From Campylobacter subantarcticus LMG 24377 (GTDB lineage: Bacteria; Campylobacterota; Campylobacteria; Campylobacterales; Campylobacteraceae): DNA of 64,000 bases. The first letter of the stretch is position 1. Every line of letters starts with the position of its first letter. Below the pieces are notes generated by a model, which was not told the DNA's origin, made no database searches, and saw only the letters and a program-made list of their open reading frames with translations. The DNA lies in contig NZ_CP007773.1 in the NCBI RefSeq assembly GCF_000816305.1, positions 1 through 64,000 of the forward strand. Reading direction: 5' to 3'. Made by a program: the position numbers and the translations under genes. Shown here piece by piece: positions 33,355 through 39,851 of the stretch.

Positions 33355-35016
33355 TTATATTTTTAAATTTTCATTGCTAAACATAAAATCATCAAATTCT
33401 TTTCGTGTTTTAAATAAATCATCAACACCAAATTTTTCTGCAAGGTTTACAATAGATTGATTTGCTTGTGTATAGTCACTGTTATTTAAGGCGGTTTGTA
33501 ATTCTTGAAAACTCATATTGCTAGTATTTTTTAAATCACGCATATAATCATCTATGAAAATTTCCAAAGATTCTTGGTTTTCTATCATTTTAGGCATGAT
33601 TTTATCAAAAACCATTTCAACTTCTTCTCTTCTTACTTTAGCTAAATTCGCCTTAGCAAAAATTGCAACAAAGCTATTTATTGTTATTTCAACAGTTTTA
33701 GAAAACAAAACTACAGCTAATGAACAAATAAAAATGGATATTCCTATGGATAAAATTTGAGCTAATGGACTTCCACCTAATGCTTGACAAATTTGTTCTT
33801 CTAAGGCAATTGCAAATATAGTCATGATAGCTGAAAATAAAGATTTTAATATCACTTTTATAAGTTCGTCAAAACTTTTAATTTTACCAGTTATATAAGC
33901 ATATATTGCATTCCATATAGATTTTAAACTACTTCTTAAATTTTTCCATAAAGCTTTTAAGTGCCCACCAATTCTTTTAAAATATTGCGAAGCAATTCCA
34001 ACAATAACATCTATAATACCATAGTTAGCTCCTCTTATAAAAGCATCTTTCCCACTTTCAATTACTCTTGATAATAAACGCTTAAATCTTACATCAAAAT
34101 CCTCATGTTCTTTTTTTATAAATTCGCTTTTAAGTTCAGCTATAACACCGCTTGCAAATGTACTAAGAACAACAACACCGGCATCGCTAGCTCCAGTTTG
34201 AAAAATATTTATGGCAGCTTGTTTTGCTTGAATAATATATACTTCTTTTAAGGCCTGATATTTGTCTGTGTGGTTTTTAGAATTAGCTTCTTTTGTGTAG
34301 CCAGCTTTTTCTCTCTCATTGCCTTGAGTAAGAAAAGAAAATTTGCTTTTATATTCTTGAAGTTTTTTTTCTAAAGAAGCTTGTTTTTCTTCAGGCGCTT
34401 TTTCTATAGCGCTTTCTAATTTTTCTATTTCTTTTTGCGCCCTTTCGTAAGTTTCTTTATCAGTTTTAATATAGTCTAAATTTCCATTTTTAATCGCTTC
34501 AAAATATCTATTATATTCTTTTCCAAATATACTATCATTAACAGCTTTTAATTGTTCTGTTTTAGCTATTTCACCTTTTTCGTTTAAAGTTACGGTATCT
34601 ACTATAGTATGATTCGTTTTGGTTAAGTTGTCTAGATTGACATTGTTTGTTAAATTTTTAATTTCTTCATTGCTATAATTTGCCAAAATTGTCTCTTTTT
34701 TGTATAGATCAATATTTTCTCCTTTAAAGACTTTGCTTATTTCGGCAAGCTCATCTGTTGTGAAGCTTCTATTTTTATTTTTATTATATGCGTTATTGAT
34801 GTTTTCTTTACCAACTTCTAGTGTTTCATAAAATTGACCAAAACCATTTGGGTTGTTGCCATGTTGTTGCGTAGCTTTTTGCATATTTGTTGTAAGTTTT
34901 GCACTTTCCATATAGGCTTCATATGAGTTGACATTAAATATATTGATGGGTAATCTTGCTAAACTTTGTGTCCCTAGTTCTTCTAGTAATTCATCAAACA
35001 ATGATACAGTATTCAT
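33355..35016 (-). CDS. Large coiled-coil and membrane-associated protein, unknown function
   Basis: The 553-residue protein is not a family I can name. Residues 1-180 are polar and Asn/Lys-rich. Residues 185-228 are a charged coiled coil (EKLESAIEKAPEEKQASLEKK). Residues 260-345 are amphipathic helices with ISDA-like hydrophobic patches. Residues 391-407 and 415-440 are two clear hydrophobic segments, probably a membrane hairpin. The C-terminal 90 residues are acidic helices. It follows the Gly/Ala-zipper gene and a stem-loop by 36 bases. The paired membrane features suggest that the two proteins act together at the inner membrane, which is inference. Confidence 0.6.
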   Translation of the reverse strand: MNTVSLFDELLEELGTQSLARLPINIFNVNSYEAYMESAKLTTNMQKATQQHGNNPNGFGQFYETLEVGKENINNAYNKNKNRSFTTDELAEISKVFKGENIDLYKKETILANYSNEEIKNLTNNVNLDNLTKTNHTIVDTVTLNEKGEIAKTEQLKAVNDSIFGKEYNRYFEAIKNGNLDYIKTDKETYERAQKEIEKLESAIEKAPEEKQASLEKKLQEYKSKFSFLTQGNEREKAGYTKEANSKNHTDKYQALKEVYIIQAKQAAINIFQTGASDAGVVVLSTFASGVIAELKSEFIKKEHEDFDVRFKRLLSRVIESGKDAFIRGANYGIIDVIVGIASQYFKRIGGHLKALWKNLRSSLKSIWNAIYAYITGKIKSFDELIKVILKSLFSAIMTIFAIALEEQICQALGGSPLAQILSIGISIFICSLAVVLFSKTVEITINSFVAIFAKANLAKVRREEVEMVFDKIMPKMIENQESLEIFIDDYMRDLKNTSNMSFQELQTALNNSDYTQANQSIVNLAEKFGVDDLFKTRKEFDDFMFSNENLKI

Positions 35017-35030
35017 AATATCTCCCTTAT

Positions 35031-35057
35031 TTTAAAAGCGGAAATTCCGCTTTTAAA
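35031..35057 (-). other. Stem-loop between two operon genes
   Basis: A perfect 11-bp stem (TTTAAAAGCGG with CCGCTTTTAAA) with loop AAATT overlaps the stop codon of the upstream gene and ends 14 bases before the next start. The U tract on the minus strand is weak (CTTTTAAAATAA). It is more likely an attenuator or an mRNA-stabilising hairpin than a full terminator. Confidence 0.65.
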
Positions 35058-36051
35058 TAGTTTGTATTTCTTTATTTAAATTTTGTGCTATTTGGACAGC
35101 TTTTTTAAATTCTTTATTTACTATGCCTTCTTCAGTTAGTACATTTACCTTACAAACACCACTAATTGCTTTTACTAAATTGACAATAAATTGAGTATAT
35201 GTTTTTTCATCATCAGTAAATTTAGAATAATCATTTTCTCTTATAATCATTAATTTAAAAGTTTGTAATTCTTCAATTAAAATTTCATCTAATTTTTGTA
35301 TAGCTATAAGAGATTCATTTACAATAGAACCGATTGCTGTTGTTGCAGTTCTTGCAGTATTCATTTCACTTGCTGCTGCTTTTGCTTTATGTAGGTTACT
35401 TTTTGCTTCGTCCAAAGCTTGTTCTCCAACTTTAGAATATAAAAATCCTCCAACCGCTAAAACAGGTGCAGCTACTATACCACCTAAAACAGCCATTCCA
35501 CCAGCCATTCCAAATCCACCTGCAGCTAAGCTACCTCCTCCAAGCCATGCTAAAGTAGCATTAGTAGCTGCTGCACCACTGAGCGTAGAAATCAAAGTTC
35601 CAGTAGAAGCGCTTGCAAGTAATCCAACACTACCATAAGCTCCAAGACCAGCTAAAGCCCCAGCACCAAGAGATGCTATCCCACCCGTAGCTAATTTTGT
35701 AAAGTCAATTACACTTTCTTTGGTAAATTCTATAAATTCATTAATATTAAATTTTAAATCATCTTTAGAAAAATCATCGCTTTCTACATTTTTAAGTTTA
35801 GAAAAAATATCAATAAACTCTTTGAAAGAATTTTGATGAATATGCAACTTTGCATGCCCTAAATTTTTCAAAGCTTGTTCAGCATATTTTCTAGCTATAT
35901 CTAAGTTTTCTTTTGCAAAATCAAAAATTGCTTTAGCATCATTATCTAACTCTTCTGCTGCGCACTTATCTTGATAACCATCGTATGCTTTTTTAGCACC
36001 AAATACACCTGCTGCTAAAGCTAATCCGCCTAAAACAAATGGAACTGCCAT
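35053..36051 (-). CDS. Gly/Ala-zipper membrane protein, unknown function
   Basis: The 332-residue protein has an N-terminal hydrophobic stretch (1-19) and helical segments with many Ala, Lys and Glu (30-120). A long Gly/Ala/Ser-rich hydrophobic core spans 121-206, with GxxxG and AxxxG spacing (ATGGIASLGAGALAGLGAYG, TNATLAWLGGGSLAAGG). A helical C-terminus follows. The core resembles glycine-zipper modules that insert into and multimerise in membranes, seen in many uncharacterised bacterial proteins. It starts one base after the stop of the YkgJ gene. A pore or membrane-remodelling role is a reasonable guess, not a demonstration. Confidence 0.65.
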   Translation of the reverse strand: MAVPFVLGGLALAAGVFGAKKAYDGYQDKCAAEELDNDAKAIFDFAKENLDIARKYAEQALKNLGHAKLHIHQNSFKEFIDIFSKLKNVESDDFSKDDLKFNINEFIEFTKESVIDFTKLATGGIASLGAGALAGLGAYGSVGLLASASTGTLISTLSGAAATNATLAWLGGGSLAAGGFGMAGGMAVLGGIVAAPVLAVGGFLYSKVGEQALDEAKSNLHKAKAAASEMNTARTATTAIGSIVNESLIAIQKLDEILIEELQTFKLMIIRENDYSKFTDDEKTYTQFIVNLVKAISGVCKVNVLTEEGIVNKEFKKAVQIAQNLNKEIQTI

Positions 36052-36052
36052 T

Positions 36053-36361
36053 TTAAATCTCCTTTGTTATTAAATTTATTTTGTATTTTTTATCTAGTTT
36101 CAATTTATCTTGCAATAAATTACATATTTTTATATTTTCGTTATAAAAATCCTTTTTACTCATAGTGGCTTTAAAATATTTATTGTAAAAATCTTCCACT
36201 CTGCATACCAAGGGTCTTTCGTTGTAAATTTTACAAGAATTATCTTCTTGTAAATTAATGCAAACACCATTTATATTAAAGTGTTTCAACTCTTCAATGC
36301 CATTAATATTTTTACAGCATGCTCCACATGAAGTGCAAGGAAAATTATGTTTTAATATTAT
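36053..36361 (-). CDS. YkgJ-family cysteine-cluster protein with no standard start codon
   Basis: The frame holds the YkgJ (UPF0153) signature: CTSCGACC near the N-terminus and then CKIYNERPLVCR, so eight Cys in the family pattern that binds zinc or an Fe-S cluster. There is no ATG, GTG or TTG upstream of the cluster. An in-frame TAA at 36362-36364 is followed directly by ATA ATA TTA. A strong AAGGAGG (36373-36367) stands 5 and 8 bases before these two ATA codons. The first standard start (TTG at 36289) would delete the CxxCxxCC half. Initiation at ATA, or a recent ATG to ATA mutation, is inferred. Confidence 0.65.
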   Translation of the reverse strand: MILKHNFPCTSCGACCKNINGIEELKHFNINGVCINLQEDNSCKIYNERPLVCRVEDFYNKYFKATMSKKDFYNENIKICNLLQDKLKLDKKYKINLITKEI

Positions 36362-36390
36362 TTACCCCTCCTTATTATTTTTTTATTTCA

Positions 36391-36422
36391 ATTATATCAA
36401 TACCCCCCCCCCGTATTGTCAA
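36391..36422 (-). promoter_or_regulatory. Promoter with G10 tract in the spacer (likely phase-variable)
   Basis: On the minus strand a perfect TTGACA (36422-36417) and a perfect TATAAT (36396-36391) are separated by 20 bases, of which ten are consecutive G. The best spacing for sigma-70 is 17, so loss of two or three G would give a near-ideal promoter and the present length a weaker one. The tract is flanked by the inverted repeat CAATAC/GTATTG. The predicted start of transcription is near 36384, about 23 bases before the first gene of the block. Confidence 0.75.
36403..36412. repeat. Homopolymer G10 (C10 on the plus strand)
   Basis: Ten consecutive C on the plus strand. It is the only long G or C run I found in the window. 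Runs of eight or more G are the classic contingency loci of Campylobacter, usually inside surface-structure genes; this one is intergenic. Confidence 0.95.
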
Positions 36423-36435
36423 GGTTTTTTTAGTA

Positions 36436-36651
36436 TTATTTGCTTTTAATTATCCTTGTAAGTATCATTACACTTGCTAAAATTAGTATGTAAGAAACCA
36501 CCACATTTACAAGTCCGTATTTTTCTATTAAAAATAAACTCGGTAAAATAATGCACCATAGTATAAATATAAATAAAGCCCAAAAAGTACCACAAACTAT
36601 AGCCCATATAGTAGTAGCTATCATAGCTATAACACCGACTATTATTGCCAT
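36436..36651 (-). CDS. Small two-span membrane protein
   Basis: The 71-residue protein has two hydrophobic helices (about residues 1-28 and 45-65) joined by a short turn with Lys and Tyr, and a Lys-rich C-terminus (IIKSK). AAAGGAGAC precedes the ATG. It lies immediately upstream of the G-tract promoter, so its transcript could also read into the six-gene block. The function is unknown; it could be a membrane anchor or a small toxin-like peptide. Confidence 0.6.
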   Translation of the reverse strand: MAIIVGVIAMIATTIWAIVCGTFWALFIFILWCIILPSLFLIEKYGLVNVVVSYILILASVMILTRIIKSK

Positions 36652-36703
36652 TTGTCTCCTTTATTGGATTTTATAAAATTAATAAAATCATATTAAACCC
36701 TTG

Positions 36704-36718
36704 TGACAGGTTGTGTCA
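36704..36718. promoter_or_regulatory. Inverted repeat in divergent spacer (TGACA-N5-TGTCA)
   Basis: A perfect 5-bp inverted repeat with a 5-base centre lies between the minus-strand small membrane gene and rpmI. It is close to possible -10 elements on both sides (TATAAA on the minus strand, TAAAAT at 36753-36758 for rpmI). It could be an operator. The binding protein is unknown. Confidence 0.45.
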
Positions 36719-36752
36719 TGTAAAATTTAATTTTTCTAAAGCATAGTTGTAG

Positions 36753-36758
36753 TAAAAT
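36753..36758 (+). promoter_or_regulatory. rpmI-rplT promoter -10 (tentative)
   Basis: TAAAAT preceded by TTGTAG in a T-rich context, 42 bases before the rpmI start. Confidence 0.45.
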
Positions 36759-36799
36759 GATAGCTTTCTTTTATGAAAAAATTGATCCAAAGGATACAC

Positions 36800-36991
36800 A
36801 TGCCAAAAATGAAAAGCGTTAAAAGTGCTGTTAAACGCTTCAAGGTAGGTAAAAATAAAATCAAAAGAGGCTCAGCTTTTAGAAGCCACATTTTGACTAA
36901 AAAACCTGCTAAGAGAATGCGTGATCTTCGCACTTCTAAGTATGTTCACTCAACCAATGTTAAAGCGGTTGAAAAAATGTTAGGAATTTAA
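36800..36991 (+). CDS. rpmI: 50S ribosomal protein L35
   Basis: The 63-residue, Lys-rich protein starts [15 protein letters not shown], the family N-terminus, so ATG 36800 is preferred to an upstream in-frame ATG at 36773. AAGGAT lies at the correct distance. L35 is part of the large subunit near the L20 and 23S domain II region. It pairs with rplT after a 95-base structured spacer. Confidence 0.97.
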
Positions 36992-37086
36992 GTTCGCTTA
37001 AATTTAGTTTTTGACGAAAGTCATTCAAACTCCCCTAAAAAAGGGTAAGATTCGTTTAACGAACGCCAATTTGTGAAAGGATAAAT
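36992..37086 (+). promoter_or_regulatory. Structured leader of rplT (possible L20 operator)
   Basis: The spacer between rpmI and rplT contains three nested or competing pairings. GTTCG-c-TTAAA (36992-37002) can pair with TTTAACGAAC (37055-37064). TGAC-GAAA-GTCA (37012-37023) forms a GNRA-capped hairpin. CCCT/AGGG bases (37033-37045) form a third stem. L20 is known to repress its own operon by binding leader RNA in other bacteria, so this is a candidate translational operator. Confidence 0.5.
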
Positions 37087-37440
37087 ATGGCAAGAGTAAA
37101 AACAGGTGTTGTAAGACGCCGCAGACATAAAAAAGTTTTAAAACTTGCGCGTGGTTTTTATAGTGGTCGCCACAAACACTTTAGAAAAGCTAAAGAACAA
37201 TTAGAAAGAAGTTTGGTTTATGCGTATCGTGATAGACGCCGCAAAAAACGCGATTTCCGTCGTCTTTGGATAGTGCGTATCAATGCAGCTTGCAGACTAA
37301 ATGATATTAGTTATTCAAGATTTATAAATGGTCTTAAAAAAGCAGGCATTGAGCTTGATAGAAAAATTTTAGCTGATTTGGCGATGAATGATGCAGCTGC
37401 TTTTGCTAAAATAGCAGATGCTGCTAAAAAAGCACTTTAA
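37087..37440 (+). CDS. rplT: 50S ribosomal protein L20
   Basis: L20 binds 23S rRNA early in 50S assembly. The 117-residue protein has the usual basic N-terminal extension ([19 protein letters not shown]) and [19 protein letters not shown] precedes the ATG. The 3' end overlaps the start of the ligase frame by 23 bases, and a terminator follows at once. Confidence 0.97.
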   Translation: MARVKTGVVRRRRHKKVLKLARGFYSGRHKHFRKAKEQLERSLVYAYRDRRRKKRDFRRLWIVRINAACRLNDISYSRFINGLKKAGIELDRKILADLAMNDAAAFAKIADAAKKAL

Positions 37441-38317
37441 TCTTATAGCAAGGCTTTTTATAAGCCTTGTTTTTCTCTTTACTTTCTTTTTAAATTCTCT
37501 TTTTGCTAAAGATATTTTGCTTTTTAAAGTTTATGATGAAAAAGCATTTAAAGATGTAAATTTGAGCCATTATCTTATGAGTGAAAAACTCGATGGTATA
37601 AGAGGGCTTTGGAATGGTAAGTCTATGCAAACAAGGGCAGGAAATGTCATAAAACTCCCTGTATTTTTTACAAAAAATTTTCCTAAATTCAAATTAGATG
37701 GAGAGCTTTGGATAAAAAGAGCTTCTTTTGAAGAAATCTTATCTTTAGTGCGTCAAGAAAATCCCGATGAAAAACTTTGGCAAAAAGCAAGTTATAATGT
37801 CTTTGATGTACCAAATGCTTGTGAGGAATTTAAGCTTGATCCTTGCACTTTAGAAGCAAGATTGGAGGTTTTAAAAAAGTATTTAGCTAAAAACTCAAAT
37901 GATTTTATAAAAATCATCCCACAAATTCGCATTAAAGATAAAAAACATTTGGATCAATTTTACCAAGATATCATTTTGCATAAAGGTGAGGGTGTAATCA
38001 TAAGATTAAACAACGCACCTTATGAAAAGAAAAGATCAGACAATGCTTTTAAACTAAAACCTTTTGATGATACAGAATGTGTTGTAAAAAAGCATTTTGA
38101 AGGTAAGGGAAAATTTGAAGGTAAAATGGGATCTTTGCTTTGTGATGCTATTATCGAGGGTAAAAAAGTAGATTTTAAAATAGGTTCAGGTTTTAAAGAA
38201 AACGATCGCTTAAATCCTCCACCTATTGGTGCTACCATCACTTTTAAGTATAGTGGCTTAACTAAAAATGGCAAGCCAAAATTTGCTACTTATTTAAGAA
38301 CGAGAGAAGCTTTTTAA
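37418..38317 (+). CDS. Periplasmic ATP-dependent DNA ligase (LigE type)
   Basis: The 299-residue protein has a signal peptide (hydrophobic residues 10-29, cleavage near LFA-KD). The nucleotidyltransferase motif I EKLDGIRG follows with Lys57 as the adenylated residue, then motif III-like FDVPNAC, motif IV GEGVIIR (near 192) and motif V FKLKPF. It ends in a short OB domain. This is the minimal LigE form, exported to the periplasm in several Gram-negatives and suggested to act on incoming DNA during transformation. The only good start (37418) overlaps rplT, and the terminator lies within its signal-peptide codons. Its end overlaps znuB by 24 bases, convergent. Confidence 0.88.
   Translation: MLLKKHFNLIARLFISLVFLFTFFLNSLFAKDILLFKVYDEKAFKDVNLSHYLMSEKLDGIRGLWNGKSMQTRAGNVIKLPVFFTKNFPKFKLDGELWIKRASFEEILSLVRQENPDEKLWQKASYNVFDVPNACEEFKLDPCTLEARLEVLKKYLAKNSNDFIKIIPQIRIKDKKHLDQFYQDIILHKGEGVIIRLNNAPYEKKRSDNAFKLKPFDDTECVVKKHFEGKGKFEGKMGSLLCDAIIEGKKVDFKIGSGFKENDRLNPPPIGATITFKYSGLTKNGKPKFATYLRTREAF
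37449..37479 (+). terminator. Terminator of rpmI-rplT inside the ligase 5' end
   Basis: An 8-bp stem (CAAGGCTT with AAGCCTTG) with a 5-base loop is followed by TTTTTCTCTTT, a good U tract. It lies nine bases after the rplT stop and inside the N-terminal codons of the ligase frame. Confidence 0.8.
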
Positions 38318-39109
38318 AGCATTGATGCCTAAATATATAGCAAAAGTAATACATGAGATCATAATGATGCTAGCGCCACTTGAAATATTAAAATAATAAC
38401 TTACTATTAAACCACTTAAGCAAAAACATAAACTCAAAATACTTGAATAAATCATCATCCATCCAAGTTTTTTGCTAATGCCTTCTGCTATAAAACTTGG
38501 TATACTCAATAAAGCCATGGCTAAAATTAATCCCACAAGCCTAATGCTAATAACCACACACAAGCTTATCATGAAAATCAAAAGATAATAAAATAAATTA
38601 GTGCTAATCCCTCTAGTTTGAGCAAATTCACCATCAAAACTTATGATTTCAAATTGCCTATAAAAGCATAGCAAGATAATAATAAAAATAATATCTATAC
38701 CAAACATAAGCCAAATGTCTTCATTAGAAACAGTTAATATATTTCCAAATAAATATGCCATTAAATCATTGTTGTATTTTGGGCTTAAGTCTATAAGTAT
38801 GATTCCTATAGCCATACCAAATGCCCATATGACAGCTATGATGCTATCGCTTCTATTTGGATAATGTTTGCTTAAATAAGCCACTATAAAAGCTAAAATC
38901 AAAGTAAATAAACTTGTGCTAAGTAAAATAGGCAAAGAAAAGTAAAATGCCACTCCAATGCCACCAAATGCTCCATGTGTAATGCCACCAGCCATGGACA
39001 TAAGTCTATTTACCATTATTAAACTTCCTATACAGCCACAAGCAATACTTACTAGCACGCAAGAAAATAAAGCATTTTGAAAAAAGTTAAAATTTAAAAT
39101 TTCAAGCAT
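38294..39109 (-). CDS. znuB: Zinc ABC transporter permease (ZnuB-like)
   Basis: The protein of about 271 residues has seven to eight hydrophobic helices and the ABC-3 (metal permease) family patterns MAGGITHGAFGGIG and LVGLILAMALLSIPS. It would form the inner-membrane channel for Zn2+ with ZnuC. ATG 39109 is chosen because AAGGA stands at the right distance. It overlaps znuC by 8 bases. The neighbouring binding protein and the divergent Zur-like gene favour zinc over manganese. Confidence 0.88.
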   Translation of the reverse strand: MLEILNFNFFQNALFSCVLVSIACGCIGSLIMVNRLMSMAGGITHGAFGGIGVAFYFSLPILLSTSLFTLILAFIVAYLSKHYPNRSDSIIAVIWAFGMAIGIILIDLSPKYNNDLMAYLFGNILTVSNEDIWLMFGIDIIFIIILLCFYRQFEIISFDGEFAQTRGISTNLFYYLLIFMISLCVVISIRLVGLILAMALLSIPSFIAEGISKKLGWMMIYSSILSLCFCLSGLIVSYYFNISSGASIIMISCITFAIYLGINALKSFSRS

Positions 39110-39851
39110 CACATTCCTTACATAGGCAAGAATTTAAACTCATTTCAACATCACAAAAATGAGAATGGTTTTGATATAAGTGTTTTATATATTTGATTTT
39201 GTTTGGATCTTTGATATTTTTGTGTATGAAAATCTCCTTATTTAAATATGCAATTTTATCACTATATGCTAAGGTTATATTAATATCATGACTAATGCAT
39301 ATAATGCCTATACCATCTTGATGAAGCTGTTTTAAAAGCTCAAAAATTTGTATAGCATTTTTAGTATCCACACTTGCTGTAGGCTCATCTAGTATAAGTA
39401 GTTTGCATTCTCCTACTAAAGCTCTTGCTATAAGCACTCTTTGTCTTTGACCACCGCTTAAAGAATTGATAGTTTTATTCCAAAAATCTTGCATAGATAC
39501 TTTTTTTAGAGCATCTAGAGCTAATTCTTTATCTTTTTTGGTATAAAAACCAAACATTTTATGATTTACTCTTCCCATTAACACAACTTCTAAGACTCTA
39601 GTTGTAAAATTGGTATTAGTTAGAGTATTTTGTGGGACATAGCCTATTTGACTTAAATTTATATTTTTAAATTTAATTATATTTTTGCTCTTTAAAAGTC
39701 CAAATATGAGTTTTATAAGAGTTGATTTTCCACCACCGTTTGGCCCTATGATAGATAAAAAATCATTGTTATCATAGTTTAAATTGATATTTTTTAACAC
39801 AAGTTCTTTATCATAGAAAAAATTTAAATTAGATATTTGAAATAATTCCAC
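39102..39851 (-). CDS. znuC: Zinc ABC transporter ATP-binding protein (ZnuC-like)
   Basis: The 249-residue ATPase has Walker A GPNGGGKST (near residue 35), ABC signature LSGGQRQRV (near 130) and Walker B LLILDEPTASVD (near 150). The C-terminus ends in a Cys/His patch (HFCDVE, CLCKECDA), often seen in metal-handling ABC ATPases. The start is GTG, overlapping the NicO gene stop by one base. Confidence 0.92.
   Translation of the reverse strand: MELFQISNLNFFYDKELVLKNINLNYDNNDFLSIIGPNGGGKSTLIKLIFGLLKSKNIIKFKNINLSQIGYVPQNTLTNTNFTTRVLEVVLMGRVNHKMFGFYTKKDKELALDALKKVSMQDFWNKTINSLSGGQRQRVLIARALVGECKLLILDEPTASVDTKNAIQIFELLKQLHQDGIGIICISHDINITLAYSDKIAYLNKEIFIHKNIKDPNKIKYIKHLYQNHSHFCDVEMSLNSCLCKECDA

Noticed and set aside
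36403-36412. G10 tract as a coding-frame switch
   Set aside because: It lies between the stop of the small membrane gene (36436) and the YkgJ frame, and no open frame spans it in a useful way; a promoter role fits better.
36736-36933. Minus-strand frame over rpmI
   Set aside because: Shadow of the ribosomal protein gene; the protein is an artefact of Lys codons read in reverse.
37033-37045. CCCCT/AGGG hairpin as a terminator of rpmI
   Set aside because: The stem is weak, there is no U tract and rplT follows in the same operon; it is better treated as part of a leader structure.
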